Assembly (NCBI GenBank): GCA_011330545.1
Contig: DRQI01000076.1
Location: 1-6,283, forward strand
Length of the DNA: 6,283 nt
Reading direction: 5' to 3'
Origin: Flavobacteriia bacterium
GTDB lineage: Bacteria; Bacteroidota; Bacteroidia; Flavobacteriales; Flavobacteriaceae
The translations under genes and the position numbers were made by a program. Within the stretch, counting starts at the first letter, position 1, and each line of letters begins with the position of its first letter. The notes beneath the pieces were generated by a model. The model did not search any database. It had not been told where the DNA came from and saw only the letters and a list, made by a program, of their open reading frames with translations. Shown piece after piece: positions 1 through 6,283 of this stretch.

Positions 1-55
1 AAGTTAGCGGCTAAAGGCTAAAATAATGATAATCAGTAAAATTAATGTCTAAGAC

Positions 56-1303
56 ATGGAAAATTTACAAACCATAAAACAACGTTTCGGTATTATCGGA
101 AACGACATGCACCTCAATAGGGCCTTAGAAAAAGCCATTCGGGTAGCGCCAACCGATATTTCGGTATTGGTTACCGGAGAAAGTGGTGTTGGCAAAGAGA
201 GCATTCCGAAAATAATTCATCAATTATCACATCGAAAGCACGCCAAATACATCGCTATTAACTGCGGAGCCATTCCTGAAGGCACCATTGACAGTGAATT
301 ATTTGGCCACGAAAAAGGTTCGTTTACCGGAGCTACCCAAACCAGAAGCGGTTATTTTGAAGTAGCCGACGGTGGTACTATTTTTTTGGATGAAGTGGGT
401 GAATTGCCATTGACCACACAGGTACGTCTCTTACGGGTACTTGAAAATGGAGAATTTATTAAAGTAGGCTCTTCAAAAGTGCAAAAAACGAATGTTAGGA
501 TTGTAGCTGCCAGTAACATCAACATGATAGAAGCGATTCAAAAAGGAAAGTTCCGCGAAGATTTGTATTACCGATTGAGCACTGTAGAAATTCACCTTCC
601 GGCATTGCGTGAACGCAAAGATGATATCCATTTATTATTCAGGAAATTTGCTTCAGATTTTGCCCAAAAATACAATATGCCCACCATCAGGTTAGAGCCT
701 GATGCCTTGGCTGTTTTAACCAATTACCCTTGGAAGGGGAATATTCGCCAACTCAGAAACATCACTGAACAAATATCTGTAATTGAGCAAAATAGAAGTA
801 TTTCTGCCGAAATGCTCAAGAGTTATTTACCCAATCATACTACTACTAATTTTCCGGCGTTAATCACTTCTGAATCTAGCCATAGTGATTTTGCCAACGA
901 ACGCGAAATTTTATACAAAGTACTCTTTGATATGCGTAATGATATCAATGACCTGAAAAAACTTACCCTAGATTTGATGGAGAATGGCTCCAACACCACT
1001 ACAAAAGAAAATACGCAACAGCTCATTCAGAAAATATATGGCGATAACACTAATGAGAATGAGAATTTGGTAGAAATCATATCACCAAAAAAAACTGAAA
1101 CGTACCAACCGGCTCCTACTCATTTTAACGAAGTTTACCAAGATGCCGAAACCGTTGACGAAGCATTGTCTTTGCAGGAAAAAGAGCTTGAAATGATTAA
1201 AAAAGCGCTAGAAAGAAATAATAACAAACGAAAATTAGCAGCTAAAGAATTGGGTATTTCAGAACGTACATTGTATCGAAAAATCAAACAATATGATTTA
1301 TAA
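56..1303 (+). CDS. Sigma-54-dependent transcriptional activator (AAA+ / Fis-type HTH), no receiver domain
   Basis: The 415-aa product is a bacterial enhancer-binding protein, which uses ATP hydrolysis to remodel sigma-54 RNA polymerase for open-complex formation. The AAA+ domain starts almost at the N-terminus (about residues 12-245). It shows Walker A GESGVGKE (41-48), the sigma-54 contact loop as GSFTGA (88-93, usually GAFTGA), Walker B with D112-E113 in TIFLDEVGEL, a sensor I stretch VRIVAASN (147-154), arginine-finger region FREDLYYRL (167-174) and sensor II region GNIRQLRN (228-235). A low-complexity, partly helical linker (about 260-370) leads to a Fis-type helix-turn-helix at about 375-413 (LAAKELGISERTLYRKI). 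There is no response-regulator, GAF or PAS domain in front, as in PspF, so the input signal cannot be read from the sequence. The ATG at 56 places the AAA+ domain at the usual distance. Flavobacteria carry a similar gene before lptE (from memory). The family call is very safe; the targets are unknown, but see the sigma-54-like promoter of groES. Confidence 0.96.
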   Translation: MENLQTIKQRFGIIGNDMHLNRALEKAIRVAPTDISVLVTGESGVGKESIPKIIHQLSHRKHAKYIAINCGAIPEGTIDSELFGHEKGSFTGATQTRSGYFEVADGGTIFLDEVGELPLTTQVRLLRVLENGEFIKVGSSKVQKTNVRIVAASNINMIEAIQKGKFREDLYYRLSTVEIHLPALRERKDDIHLLFRKFASDFAQKYNMPTIRLEPDALAVLTNYPWKGNIRQLRNITEQISVIEQNRSISAEMLKSYLPNHTTTNFPALITSESSHSDFANEREILYKVLFDMRNDINDLKKLTLDLMENGSNTTTKENTQQLIQKIYGDNTNENENLVEIISPKKTETYQPAPTHFNEVYQDAETVDEALSLQEKELEMIKKALERNNNKRKLAAKELGISERTLYRKIKQYDL

Positions 1304-1326
1304 CCTGATTTCGATTTATAGTTATT

Positions 1327-1374
1327 TAATTGTTAAATCATTTATTTGTTGAATTGTTTAATTACTTAATTGTT
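1327..1374. repeat. Degenerate 8-bp tandem repeat (consensus TTAATTGT), six units
   Basis: The gap between the activator gene and lptE can be cut into six consecutive octamers: TTAATTGT, TAAATCAT, TTATTTGT, TGAATTGT, TTAATTAC and TTAATTGT. Units 1 and 6 are identical, and AATTGTT recurs at 1328, 1352 and 1368, which are offsets of 24 and 16 bp (multiples of 8). The array runs into the promoter motif before lptE. AT-rich composition makes some of this similarity expected, so its status as a true decayed repeat is moderate. Confidence 0.5.
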
Positions 1375-1383
1375 TTACCTTTG
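1353..1383 (+). promoter_or_regulatory. Putative Bacteroidota housekeeping promoter for lptE
   Basis: TACCTTTG at 1376-1383 matches the Bacteroidota -7 consensus TAnnTTTG exactly. A TTG (1354-1356) lies 19 bp upstream of it, in the -33 position and within the 17-23 bp spacing described for Bacteroides and Flavobacterium promoters. The motif ends 2 bp before the ATG at 1386, so transcription would start at or within a few bases of the start codon, giving a leaderless or nearly leaderless mRNA. The sequence match is direct; its use as a promoter is inferred. Read-through from the activator gene is also possible because no terminator separates them. Confidence 0.55.
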
Positions 1384-1385
1384 GC

Positions 1386-1892
1386 ATGATGAAGAAATTT
1401 GTTTATTTACTATCGGTACTCTCATTGTTGGCTACACAAAGTTGTGGGGTATATTCGTTTACCGGAGGGAGCACAGGGGATGCCAAAACCATACAGGTTG
1501 ATTATTTTCCGAATAGTGCGCCTTTGGTAGAACCTGTTGTCAGTCAAAAATTCACGGTAGCACTACAAGATTTATTTTTACGCCAAACCAATTTAAACCA
1601 AACTTCTTCGGGGGGTGATTTACACTTCGAGGGTGAAATAACCGATTATAAAATTATTCCGATTAGCGCAACGGCGCAACAAACTGCCGCGCAAAACAGG
1701 CTTAGTATCTCTGTGAGGGTACGATTTTATAATAGGTTAAAAGAAGAAGATAATTTTGAAAAAACATTCTCTTTCTTTTCAGATTTTGATGCCAACCAAC
1801 AACTCACAGGTACAGCTTTAGAAGATGCGTTGGATGAAATTTTTGAACGCATCACTCAAGATATTTTTAACGCTTCGGTAGCAAAATGGTAA
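1386..1892 (+). CDS. lptE: LptE-family LPS assembly lipoprotein
   Basis: This 168-aa lipoprotein is the likely LptE, the plug/partner of the LptD beta-barrel that inserts lipopolysaccharide into the outer membrane. The N-terminus has a lysine pair, a hydrophobic segment (residues 5-16) and a lipobox-like ATQSC with lipidated Cys20, followed by GVYSFTGG, a start typical of flavobacterial LptE as I remember it. The mature part carries the family's alternating strand pattern, including LHFEGEITDYKI (79-90) and LSISVRVRFYN (106-116), and a C-terminal helix with acidic residues (144-160). Two in-frame ATGs stand side by side (1386 and 1389); the second gives the cleaner MKKF start and either preserves the signal peptide. 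The stop is followed after 1 bp by the next gene, so the two are surely co-transcribed. Family call from sequence pattern and gene order; the family diverges strongly in sequence. Confidence 0.85.
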   Translation: MMKKFVYLLSVLSLLATQSCGVYSFTGGSTGDAKTIQVDYFPNSAPLVEPVVSQKFTVALQDLFLRQTNLNQTSSGGDLHFEGEITDYKIIPISATAQQTAAQNRLSISVRVRFYNRLKEEDNFEKTFSFFSDFDANQQLTGTALEDALDEIFERITQDIFNASVAKW

Positions 1893-1893
1893 T

Positions 1894-2682
1894 ATGAACG
1901 TCACAGAATTCACATCGCTATTACAACATCCTGCAACGGTTTCAAAAGAGCAAACAATTGCTATTGAAGAGATGTTAAAAACCTATCCGTATTTTCAAGC
2001 TGCACGAATTATTCATTTAAAGGGGCTCAAAAAACAACATAGCTTTAAGTATAACAATGCTTTAAAAATGGCTGCGGCCTATACCACTGACAGAACGGTA
2101 CTTTTTGATTTTATAACTTCTGATACCTTGGATGTTGCCGATACGATAGAAAAAGAACAACAATTAATTGTAGAGAGCGAAGTTATAGACGTAGAAGTAG
2201 TTAAAAAACCCCTTGTGAGCAGCCCGGTAGCAGAAAGTGCCCAAAAACCAAATACCATACAAGCTGCCAAACAACAATTAGAAATTGGCAAACCCTTAGT
2301 TTTTGACTTGTCTGAAATGCATTCATTTAACGAATGGTTGCAAGTTACTTCACTAAAACCCATTGAACGCGCAGCGGCAATACCCGCTAAAACACAAGGC
2401 GAAAAAGACAAGAAATTTGACCTAATTGAGCAGTTTATTAAAAGTAAGCCTAAGCTAACGCCTCCGCCAACTTCTATCGAAAACACCAATATTGCCATAG
2501 AGAGTATTACCGAGAACAAGGCCTTGATGACAGAGACATTGGCACGTGTGTATGTAGAGCAAAAACAATATGGCAAAGCCATACAGGCTTTTAGAATTTT
2601 AAGTTTGAAATATCCAGAAAAAAGTAGTTTCTTTGCTGACCGAATTAAAGCAATAAAATTTTTACAAAAAAATAATTCATAA
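1894..2682 (+). CDS. Conserved flavobacterial protein with C-terminal TPR-like helices
   Basis: The function of this 262-aa protein is unknown. It has no signal peptide or membrane segment, so it should be cytoplasmic. The N-terminal part (1-75) is helical with an aromatic-rich MLKTYPYFQAARII stretch and looks like a small folded domain. Residues 85-125 are a variable, acidic and proline-containing linker. Short motifs follow: SFNEWLQ (144-150) and KFDLIEQFIKSKPKLTPP (174-191). The C-terminus (208-243) contains one TPR-like helix pair, LMTETLARVYVEQKQYGKAIQAF, followed by LSLKYPEKSSFFADRI. The gene lies 1 bp after lptE and 3 bp before secG, so it is a middle gene of a tight operon. That position suggests, but does not prove, a link to envelope biogenesis or secretion. 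The overlapping minus-strand frame at 2079-2687 is judged a shadow. Confidence 0.88.
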   Translation: MNVTEFTSLLQHPATVSKEQTIAIEEMLKTYPYFQAARIIHLKGLKKQHSFKYNNALKMAAAYTTDRTVLFDFITSDTLDVADTIEKEQQLIVESEVIDVEVVKKPLVSSPVAESAQKPNTIQAAKQQLEIGKPLVFDLSEMHSFNEWLQVTSLKPIERAAAIPAKTQGEKDKKFDLIEQFIKSKPKLTPPPTSIENTNIAIESITENKALMTETLARVYVEQKQYGKAIQAFRILSLKYPEKSSFFADRIKAIKFLQKNNS

Positions 2683-2685
2683 ATC

Positions 2686-3036
2686 ATGTCTTACACATTA
2701 TTTTTAGTCTTAATCATTATAGTAGCTATCTTGCTTATATTGATTATAATGGTACAGAACCCTAAAGGTGGAGGATTGTCATCATCTTTTGGCGGCCAAG
2801 GTTCTCAAAGTTTAGGTGGCGTGCAAAATACTACCAACTTTTTAGATAAAGCTACTTGGACATTAGCCATAGCACTTGCTGCGCTTATATTATTGTCTAA
2901 TTTTGCCATTTCAAGAGATACTATCGATACAAAATCTCAAGTTGAAAAAACAGTTAACGAACGAGATGTTTCTAATGAAATACCTGTGGGTACAGATTCT
3001 CAAACAACAACTCTTCAAGACTCAACTAACAACTAA
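2686..3036 (+). CDS. secG: Preprotein translocase subunit SecG
   Basis: SecG is the small accessory subunit of the SecYEG inner-membrane channel and assists SecA-driven export. The 116-aa protein has the expected two membrane segments (about 3-23 and 57-73). Between them is the conserved cytoplasmic loop, with VQNPKGGGLSSSFGG (23-37) and a GS/GG-rich stretch ending in NTTNFLDKATW. After the second segment comes a hydrophilic tail of about 40 residues, rich in D, T, S and Q, a common extension in Bacteroidota SecG. The start ATG lies 3 bp after the preceding stop, so the gene is translated as part of the lptE operon, and a hairpin terminator follows 22 bp after the stop. Nothing is broken or missing. 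Confidence 0.95.
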   Translation: MSYTLFLVLIIIVAILLILIIMVQNPKGGGLSSSFGGQGSQSLGGVQNTTNFLDKATWTLAIALAALILLSNFAISRDTIDTKSQVEKTVNERDVSNEIPVGTDSQTTTLQDSTNN

Positions 3037-3058
3037 AAAAATAAATATATTAATTTAC

Positions 3059-3093
3059 AATGCCAACTAAAGTGACAAGTTGGCATTTTTTTT
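3059..3093 (+). terminator. Rho-independent terminator after secG
   Basis: TGCCAACT (3061-3068) pairs perfectly with AGTTGGCA (3078-3085) around a 9-nt loop. Flanking A3059-A3060 extend the stem with the first Ts. Eight Ts follow directly (3086-3093). This closes the lptE/TPR-like/secG transcript and separates it from groES. Confidence 0.9.
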
Positions 3094-3129
3094 ACACAGA
3101 TAATACCAAGTGTTCTAAAAAAAATTTAT

Positions 3130-3150
3130 GGCAAAATGCCTATCTGTCAT
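3130..3150. promoter_or_regulatory. Candidate activator-binding dyad upstream of the groES promoter
   Basis: A perfect short palindrome GGCA-AAA-TGCC occupies 3130-3140. A wider imperfect dyad, ATGGCA (3128-3133) with TGTCAT (3145-3150), overlaps it. Both are centred about 50 bp upstream of the start site predicted from the -24/-12 element. They could bind a sigma-54 activator, although enhancers usually lie further upstream. Arms are short and the claim is tentative. Confidence 0.3.
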
Positions 3151-3160
3151 ATTTTTTACG

Positions 3161-3176
3161 TTGGCATGTTTTTAGC
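3161..3176 (+). promoter_or_regulatory. Sigma-54-type (-24/-12) promoter of groES-groEL
   Basis: TTGGCATG-TTTT-TAGC matches the sigma-54 consensus YTGGCACG-N4-TTGC. GG is at 3163-3164 and GC at 3175-3176, which is the exact spacing that sigma-54 promoters require. The differences are T for C in the upstream block, a common variant, and A for T just before GC. Transcription would start around 3187-3190, leaving a leader of about 28 A/T-rich bases before the groES ATG. No TAnnTTTG promoter and no CIRCE element (TTAGCACTC-N9-GAGTGCTAA) is seen in this gap. The activator encoded at 56-1303 belongs to the class this promoter would need. Confidence 0.72.
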
Positions 3177-3216
3177 GTGTAAATCTTCGATTTAATTAAC
3201 TAAAAAAAATTAAAAA

Positions 3217-3495
3217 ATGAGTAAAATAAACATCAAACCTCTAGCAGACAGAGTGGTAATAGAACCTCTTGCTGCTGAAACAAAAACCGCCTCAGGTATT
3301 TACATACCGGATTCTGCAAAAGAAAAACCGCAACAAGGTAAAGTAATTGCCGTTGGCAAAGGCACAAAAGACGAACCTACAACTGTAAAAATAGGTGATA
3401 CTGTACTGTACGGAAAATATGCCGGAACCGAGCTCAAGCTAGACGGTGGTGATTATCTAATCATGAGAGAAAGTGATATTTTGGCGATTATTTAA
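3217..3495 (+). CDS. groES: Co-chaperonin GroES (Hsp10)
   Basis: GroES forms the heptameric lid of the GroEL folding chamber in the cytosol. The 92-aa protein has the family's normal length. It opens with [15 protein letters not shown] (4-18). The mobile loop follows (about 20-40), with the hydrophobic IYI (28-30) that docks on GroEL, taking the place of E. coli IVL, and then [20 protein letters not shown] (41-49), the roof-loop region around 50-57, [13 protein letters not shown] (60-72) and the terminal [13 protein letters not shown] complete the beta-barrel fold. The ATG is preceded by an A-rich leader instead of a Shine-Dalgarno sequence, as is usual in Bacteroidota. The gene starts the groESL unit behind the secG terminator and its own sigma-54-like promoter; groEL follows after 129 bp. 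Confidence 0.98.
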   Translation: MSKINIKPLADRVVIEPLAAETKTASGIYIPDSAKEKPQQGKVIAVGKGTKDEPTTVKIGDTVLYGKYAGTELKLDGGDYLIMRESDILAII

Positions 3496-5262
<1,767 letters not shown>

Positions 5263-5291
5263 TAAAAAGAGCCTTGCACACTAAAATTGAG

Positions 5292-5332
5292 AAGGCCGGC
5301 CTAAAAAGGAATATTTTTTTAGGCCGGCTTTT
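5292..5332 (+). terminator. Rho-independent terminator after groEL
   Basis: GCCGGCCTAAAAA (5295-5307) pairs with TTTTTAGGCCGGC (5316-5328) in a perfect 13-bp stem with an 8-nt loop. A5292-A5293 and a G-T pair extend it into the four Ts at 5329-5332. It ends the groESL transcript before the convergent minus-strand gene. The T tract is short, but the stem is very stable. Confidence 0.9.
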
Positions 5333-5381
5333 ATTAGGCACTTTCAGCAGTAAGCTCATTCTACTATTATTTTATTCTATA

Positions 5382-5405
5382 ACTTTTTTGCTTGTCAAAA
5401 AAAGT
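5382..5405. repeat. Imperfect inverted repeat in the convergent intergenic region
   Basis: ACTTTTTTG (5382-5390) faces CAAAAAAAGT (5396-5405) across a 5-nt spacer, with six Ts on one side and seven As on the other. It sits between the groEL terminator and the terminator of the minus-strand lipoprotein gene. Very similar TTTTTTGCTTG/CAAAAAAGTAAC stretches seem familiar from other flavobacterial intergenic regions, but that is memory, not a search result. Confidence 0.35.
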
Positions 5406-5408
5406 AAC

Positions 5409-5440
5409 AAAAAAATCCGTTACAAAATCATTGCAACGGA
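5409..5440 (-). terminator. Rho-independent terminator of the metal-binding lipoprotein gene
   Basis: Read on the minus strand, TCCGTT (5440-5435) pairs with AACGGA (5421-5416). After one A/C mismatch, three more pairs follow and close a 5-nt loop. The stem runs directly into seven Ts (complement of the A run at 5409-5415). It lies 25 bp past the stop codon of the gene at 5466-5870. Confidence 0.82.
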
Positions 5441-5465
5441 TGCTATCTTATTTTAAATAAGCCTA

Positions 5466-5870
5466 TTAATTCACTGAATCTTTTACTCCATCTCCATGAT
5501 TATGGCCATCATGGCCTTTGCATTCAGATTTGTCTTTTCCACATACTGCGCATACTTTTCCATCTGCGTGTTCTTTAGCGCATTCGGCTTTTGTCTTTCC
5601 GCATTTTGCACATAGTTCATTGCCGTCTTTATCAAACTTTTTTTCTTTTAAAGCCATATTACAAACGGGACATTTACCCGGTTCTGCATACGTTTTGCCA
5701 TGTTCACAATTCATTGGGCATTGATACAATACATTAGAAGCTAATTGTTTATTTTTTTCGGTTTTGACTTCTTTAGATGTTGCTTCTTCTTTCTTGTCAT
5801 TTTTACAAGAGGTAAACGTAAAACCCATAGTTACTAACAGAGTTAGTATTAAAATTACTTTTTTACTCAT
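5466..5870 (-). CDS. Cys/His-rich heavy-metal-binding-domain lipoprotein
   Basis: This 134-aa protein is predicted to be lipidated at Cys22 (MSKK, hydrophobic 5-20, lipobox FTSC) and so faces the periplasm or is anchored in the outer membrane. A lysine/glutamate-rich linker (23-45) is followed by a heavy-metal-binding domain (HMBD-like, about 49-74). Its signature is YQCPM, then EPGKCPVCNM, with C51, M53, C67, C70 and M72 as likely ligands and C55 and H57 as extra candidates. This motif is familiar from copper efflux proteins (CusB/CopA-type). After it come two copies of CAxCGKxKxEC (87-97 and 107-117) and a histidine-rich HDGHNHGD tail. Binding of copper or zinc is inferred; no partner efflux genes are in view. 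The gene converges on groEL and lies 66 bp downstream of the NADH dehydrogenase-like gene. Its A-rich leader lacks a Shine-Dalgarno sequence. Confidence 0.85.
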   Translation of the reverse strand: MSKKVILILTLLVTMGFTFTSCKNDKKEEATSKEVKTEKNKQLASNVLYQCPMNCEHGKTYAEPGKCPVCNMALKEKKFDKDGNELCAKCGKTKAECAKEHADGKVCAVCGKDKSECKGHDGHNHGDGVKDSVN

Positions 5871-5886
5871 TCTTTTTATTTTGATT

Positions 5887-5935
5887 GTTTATATTAATTC
5901 AGACGGCAATATAAACGTTTTTTTTGAATTAATAT
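5887..5935 (-). promoter_or_regulatory. Two overlapping inverted repeats upstream of the metal-binding lipoprotein gene
   Basis: GTTTATATT (5887-5895) is a perfect inverted repeat of AATATAAAC (5908-5916). ATATTAATTC (5891-5900) is a perfect inverted repeat of GAATTAATAT (5926-5935). They share 5891-5895, so only one hairpin can form at a time in a transcript of the minus strand. The first is centred about 31 bp upstream of the lipoprotein ATG (5870) and could also be an operator. All arms are nearly pure A/T, so chance is a real alternative. Confidence 0.4.
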
Positions 5936-5936
5936 T

Positions 5937-6283
5937 TCATATCGAAACATCTCTTAATTCTTCATTTGAAATGCATTCAAATTCTTTTCTTCGCTTAAAT
6001 TTTCTAATAATAAGCCGGTTTCCTTTGTCATACGTAAAATAGCCCGAAGCCCAATTTAACCCTACTGCCAATTTATTTTTAAAACCACTAATAGACATGA
6101 GGTGTACGGTAGACCAAATGAACCATGCCAACATTCCACTAAGGTGTAATTTGCCAAAATCTGCCACGGCACTTTTTTTACCAATGGTTGCCAAAGAGCC
6201 TTTATCAAAATATTGAAATGGTGCCCATTGTTCTTTGGGTTGTAAAAGGTTTTTTGCTAAATTTTTACCTTGTTGAATGGCTA
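5937..6283 (-). CDS. Type II NADH dehydrogenase-like FAD oxidoreductase, C-terminal part (runs off the window)
   Basis: Only the last 114 residues are present; the frame is open to the right edge, so the start lies outside. The visible part begins AIQQGKNLAKNL, matching the AxQQ quinone-site helix of NDH-2 enzymes. It continues with WAPFQYFDKGSLATIGKKSAVADF (19-42), the usual strand pair before the end of the FAD domain. A hydrophobic membrane-anchoring segment follows (about 47-66, SGMLAWFIWSTVHLMSI), then GFKNKLAVGLNWASGYFTYDKGNRLII (66-92) and a basic, then acidic tail. NDH-2 transfers electrons from NADH to quinone on the inner face of the membrane without pumping protons. The family call rests on this tail alone; the FAD and NADH Rossmann motifs are not in the window. 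The stop is TGA at 5937-5939. No clear terminator follows before the lipoprotein gene. Confidence 0.87.
   Translation of the reverse strand, partial: AIQQGKNLAKNLLQPKEQWAPFQYFDKGSLATIGKKSAVADFGKLHLSGMLAWFIWSTVHLMSISGFKNKLAVGLNWASGYFTYDKGNRLIIRKFKRRKEFECISNEELRDVSI

Noticed and set aside
1..21. Six in-frame codons ending in TAA that could be the tail of an upstream gene such as miaB
   Set aside because: Too short to recognise. The upstream neighbour is only guessed from gene order I remember, so no feature was called.
1381..1396. A second TTGGCATG, identical to the upstream half of the groES sigma-54 promoter
   Set aside because: The -12 GC is missing at the required position (AA instead) and the motif overlaps the lptE start codon; the bases fit the TAnnTTTG promoter better.
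2079..2687. 202-codon minus-strand open frame
   Set aside because: It lies opposite the TPR-like gene, has Cys/Ser-rich, domain-free composition and would break a tight operon; it is an antisense shadow.
3080..3095. TTGGCA in the secG terminator as another -24 element
   Set aside because: At the -12 position the bases are AC, not GC, and the motif is fully explained as the right arm of the hairpin.
3107..3118. AAGTGTTCTAA resembling the right arm of a CIRCE element
   Set aside because: It has insertions relative to GAGTGCTAA, and no left arm TTAGCACTC lies upstream.
5518..6042. Plus-strand frames opposite the lipoprotein gene and the adjacent gap
   Set aside because: They are antisense to a gene with a clear signal peptide and metal motifs; no domain or start signal supports them.
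6192..6194. TTG as start codon of an 85-aa minus-strand protein
   Set aside because: The same frame continues upstream to the window edge with NDH-2-like sequence (AIQQGKNLAKNL), so this TTG is an internal leucine codon.

Overview
The window looks like a chromosomal core segment of a member of the Bacteroidota, most probably the family Flavobacteriaceae. The reasons are AT-rich intergenic DNA, A-rich leaders without clear Shine-Dalgarno sequences, a TTG/TAnnTTTG-type promoter, lipoproteins with a loose lipobox, and a gene order I associate from memory with flavobacterial genomes: sigma-54 activator, lptE, TPR-like protein, secG, groES, groEL. No transposase, integrase, CRISPR array, tRNA or rRNA is visible.

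Layout on the plus strand. Bases 1-55 hold no gene I can support. At 56-1303 is a stand-alone sigma-54 activator (AAA+ plus Fis-type helix-turn-helix, no receiver domain). An 82-bp gap follows, with a degenerate 8-bp tandem repeat and a near-consensus Bacteroidota promoter that almost touches the next start codon. lptE (1386-1892), an unnamed helical/TPR-like protein (1894-2682) and secG (2686-3036) are packed 1 and 3 bp apart and end at a strong hairpin terminator (3059-3093). groES (3217-3495) and groEL (3625-5262) form the next unit. They are preceded by a convincing -24/-12 sigma-54-type promoter (3161-3176) and end at a 13-bp GC-rich hairpin terminator (5292-5332).

Layout on the minus strand. 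A small metal-binding lipoprotein (5466-5870) converges on groEL and has its own terminator (5409-5440). Upstream of it lies the C-terminal part of a type II NADH dehydrogenase-like flavoprotein that runs off the right edge (5937-6283). The 66-bp gap between them holds two overlapping, mutually exclusive inverted repeats.

How the genes fit together. LptE (outer-membrane LPS assembly), SecG (inner-membrane secretion) and GroES/GroEL (cytosolic folding) are envelope-biogenesis and protein-quality functions, headed by a regulator whose sigma factor class matches the promoter found at groES. The most interesting hypothesis is that the groESL operon is sigma-54 dependent, possibly driven by the activator encoded 2 kb upstream, with no CIRCE/HrcA site in view. 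Most of the window is otherwise ordinary core genome; I see no evidence for a wholly new system.
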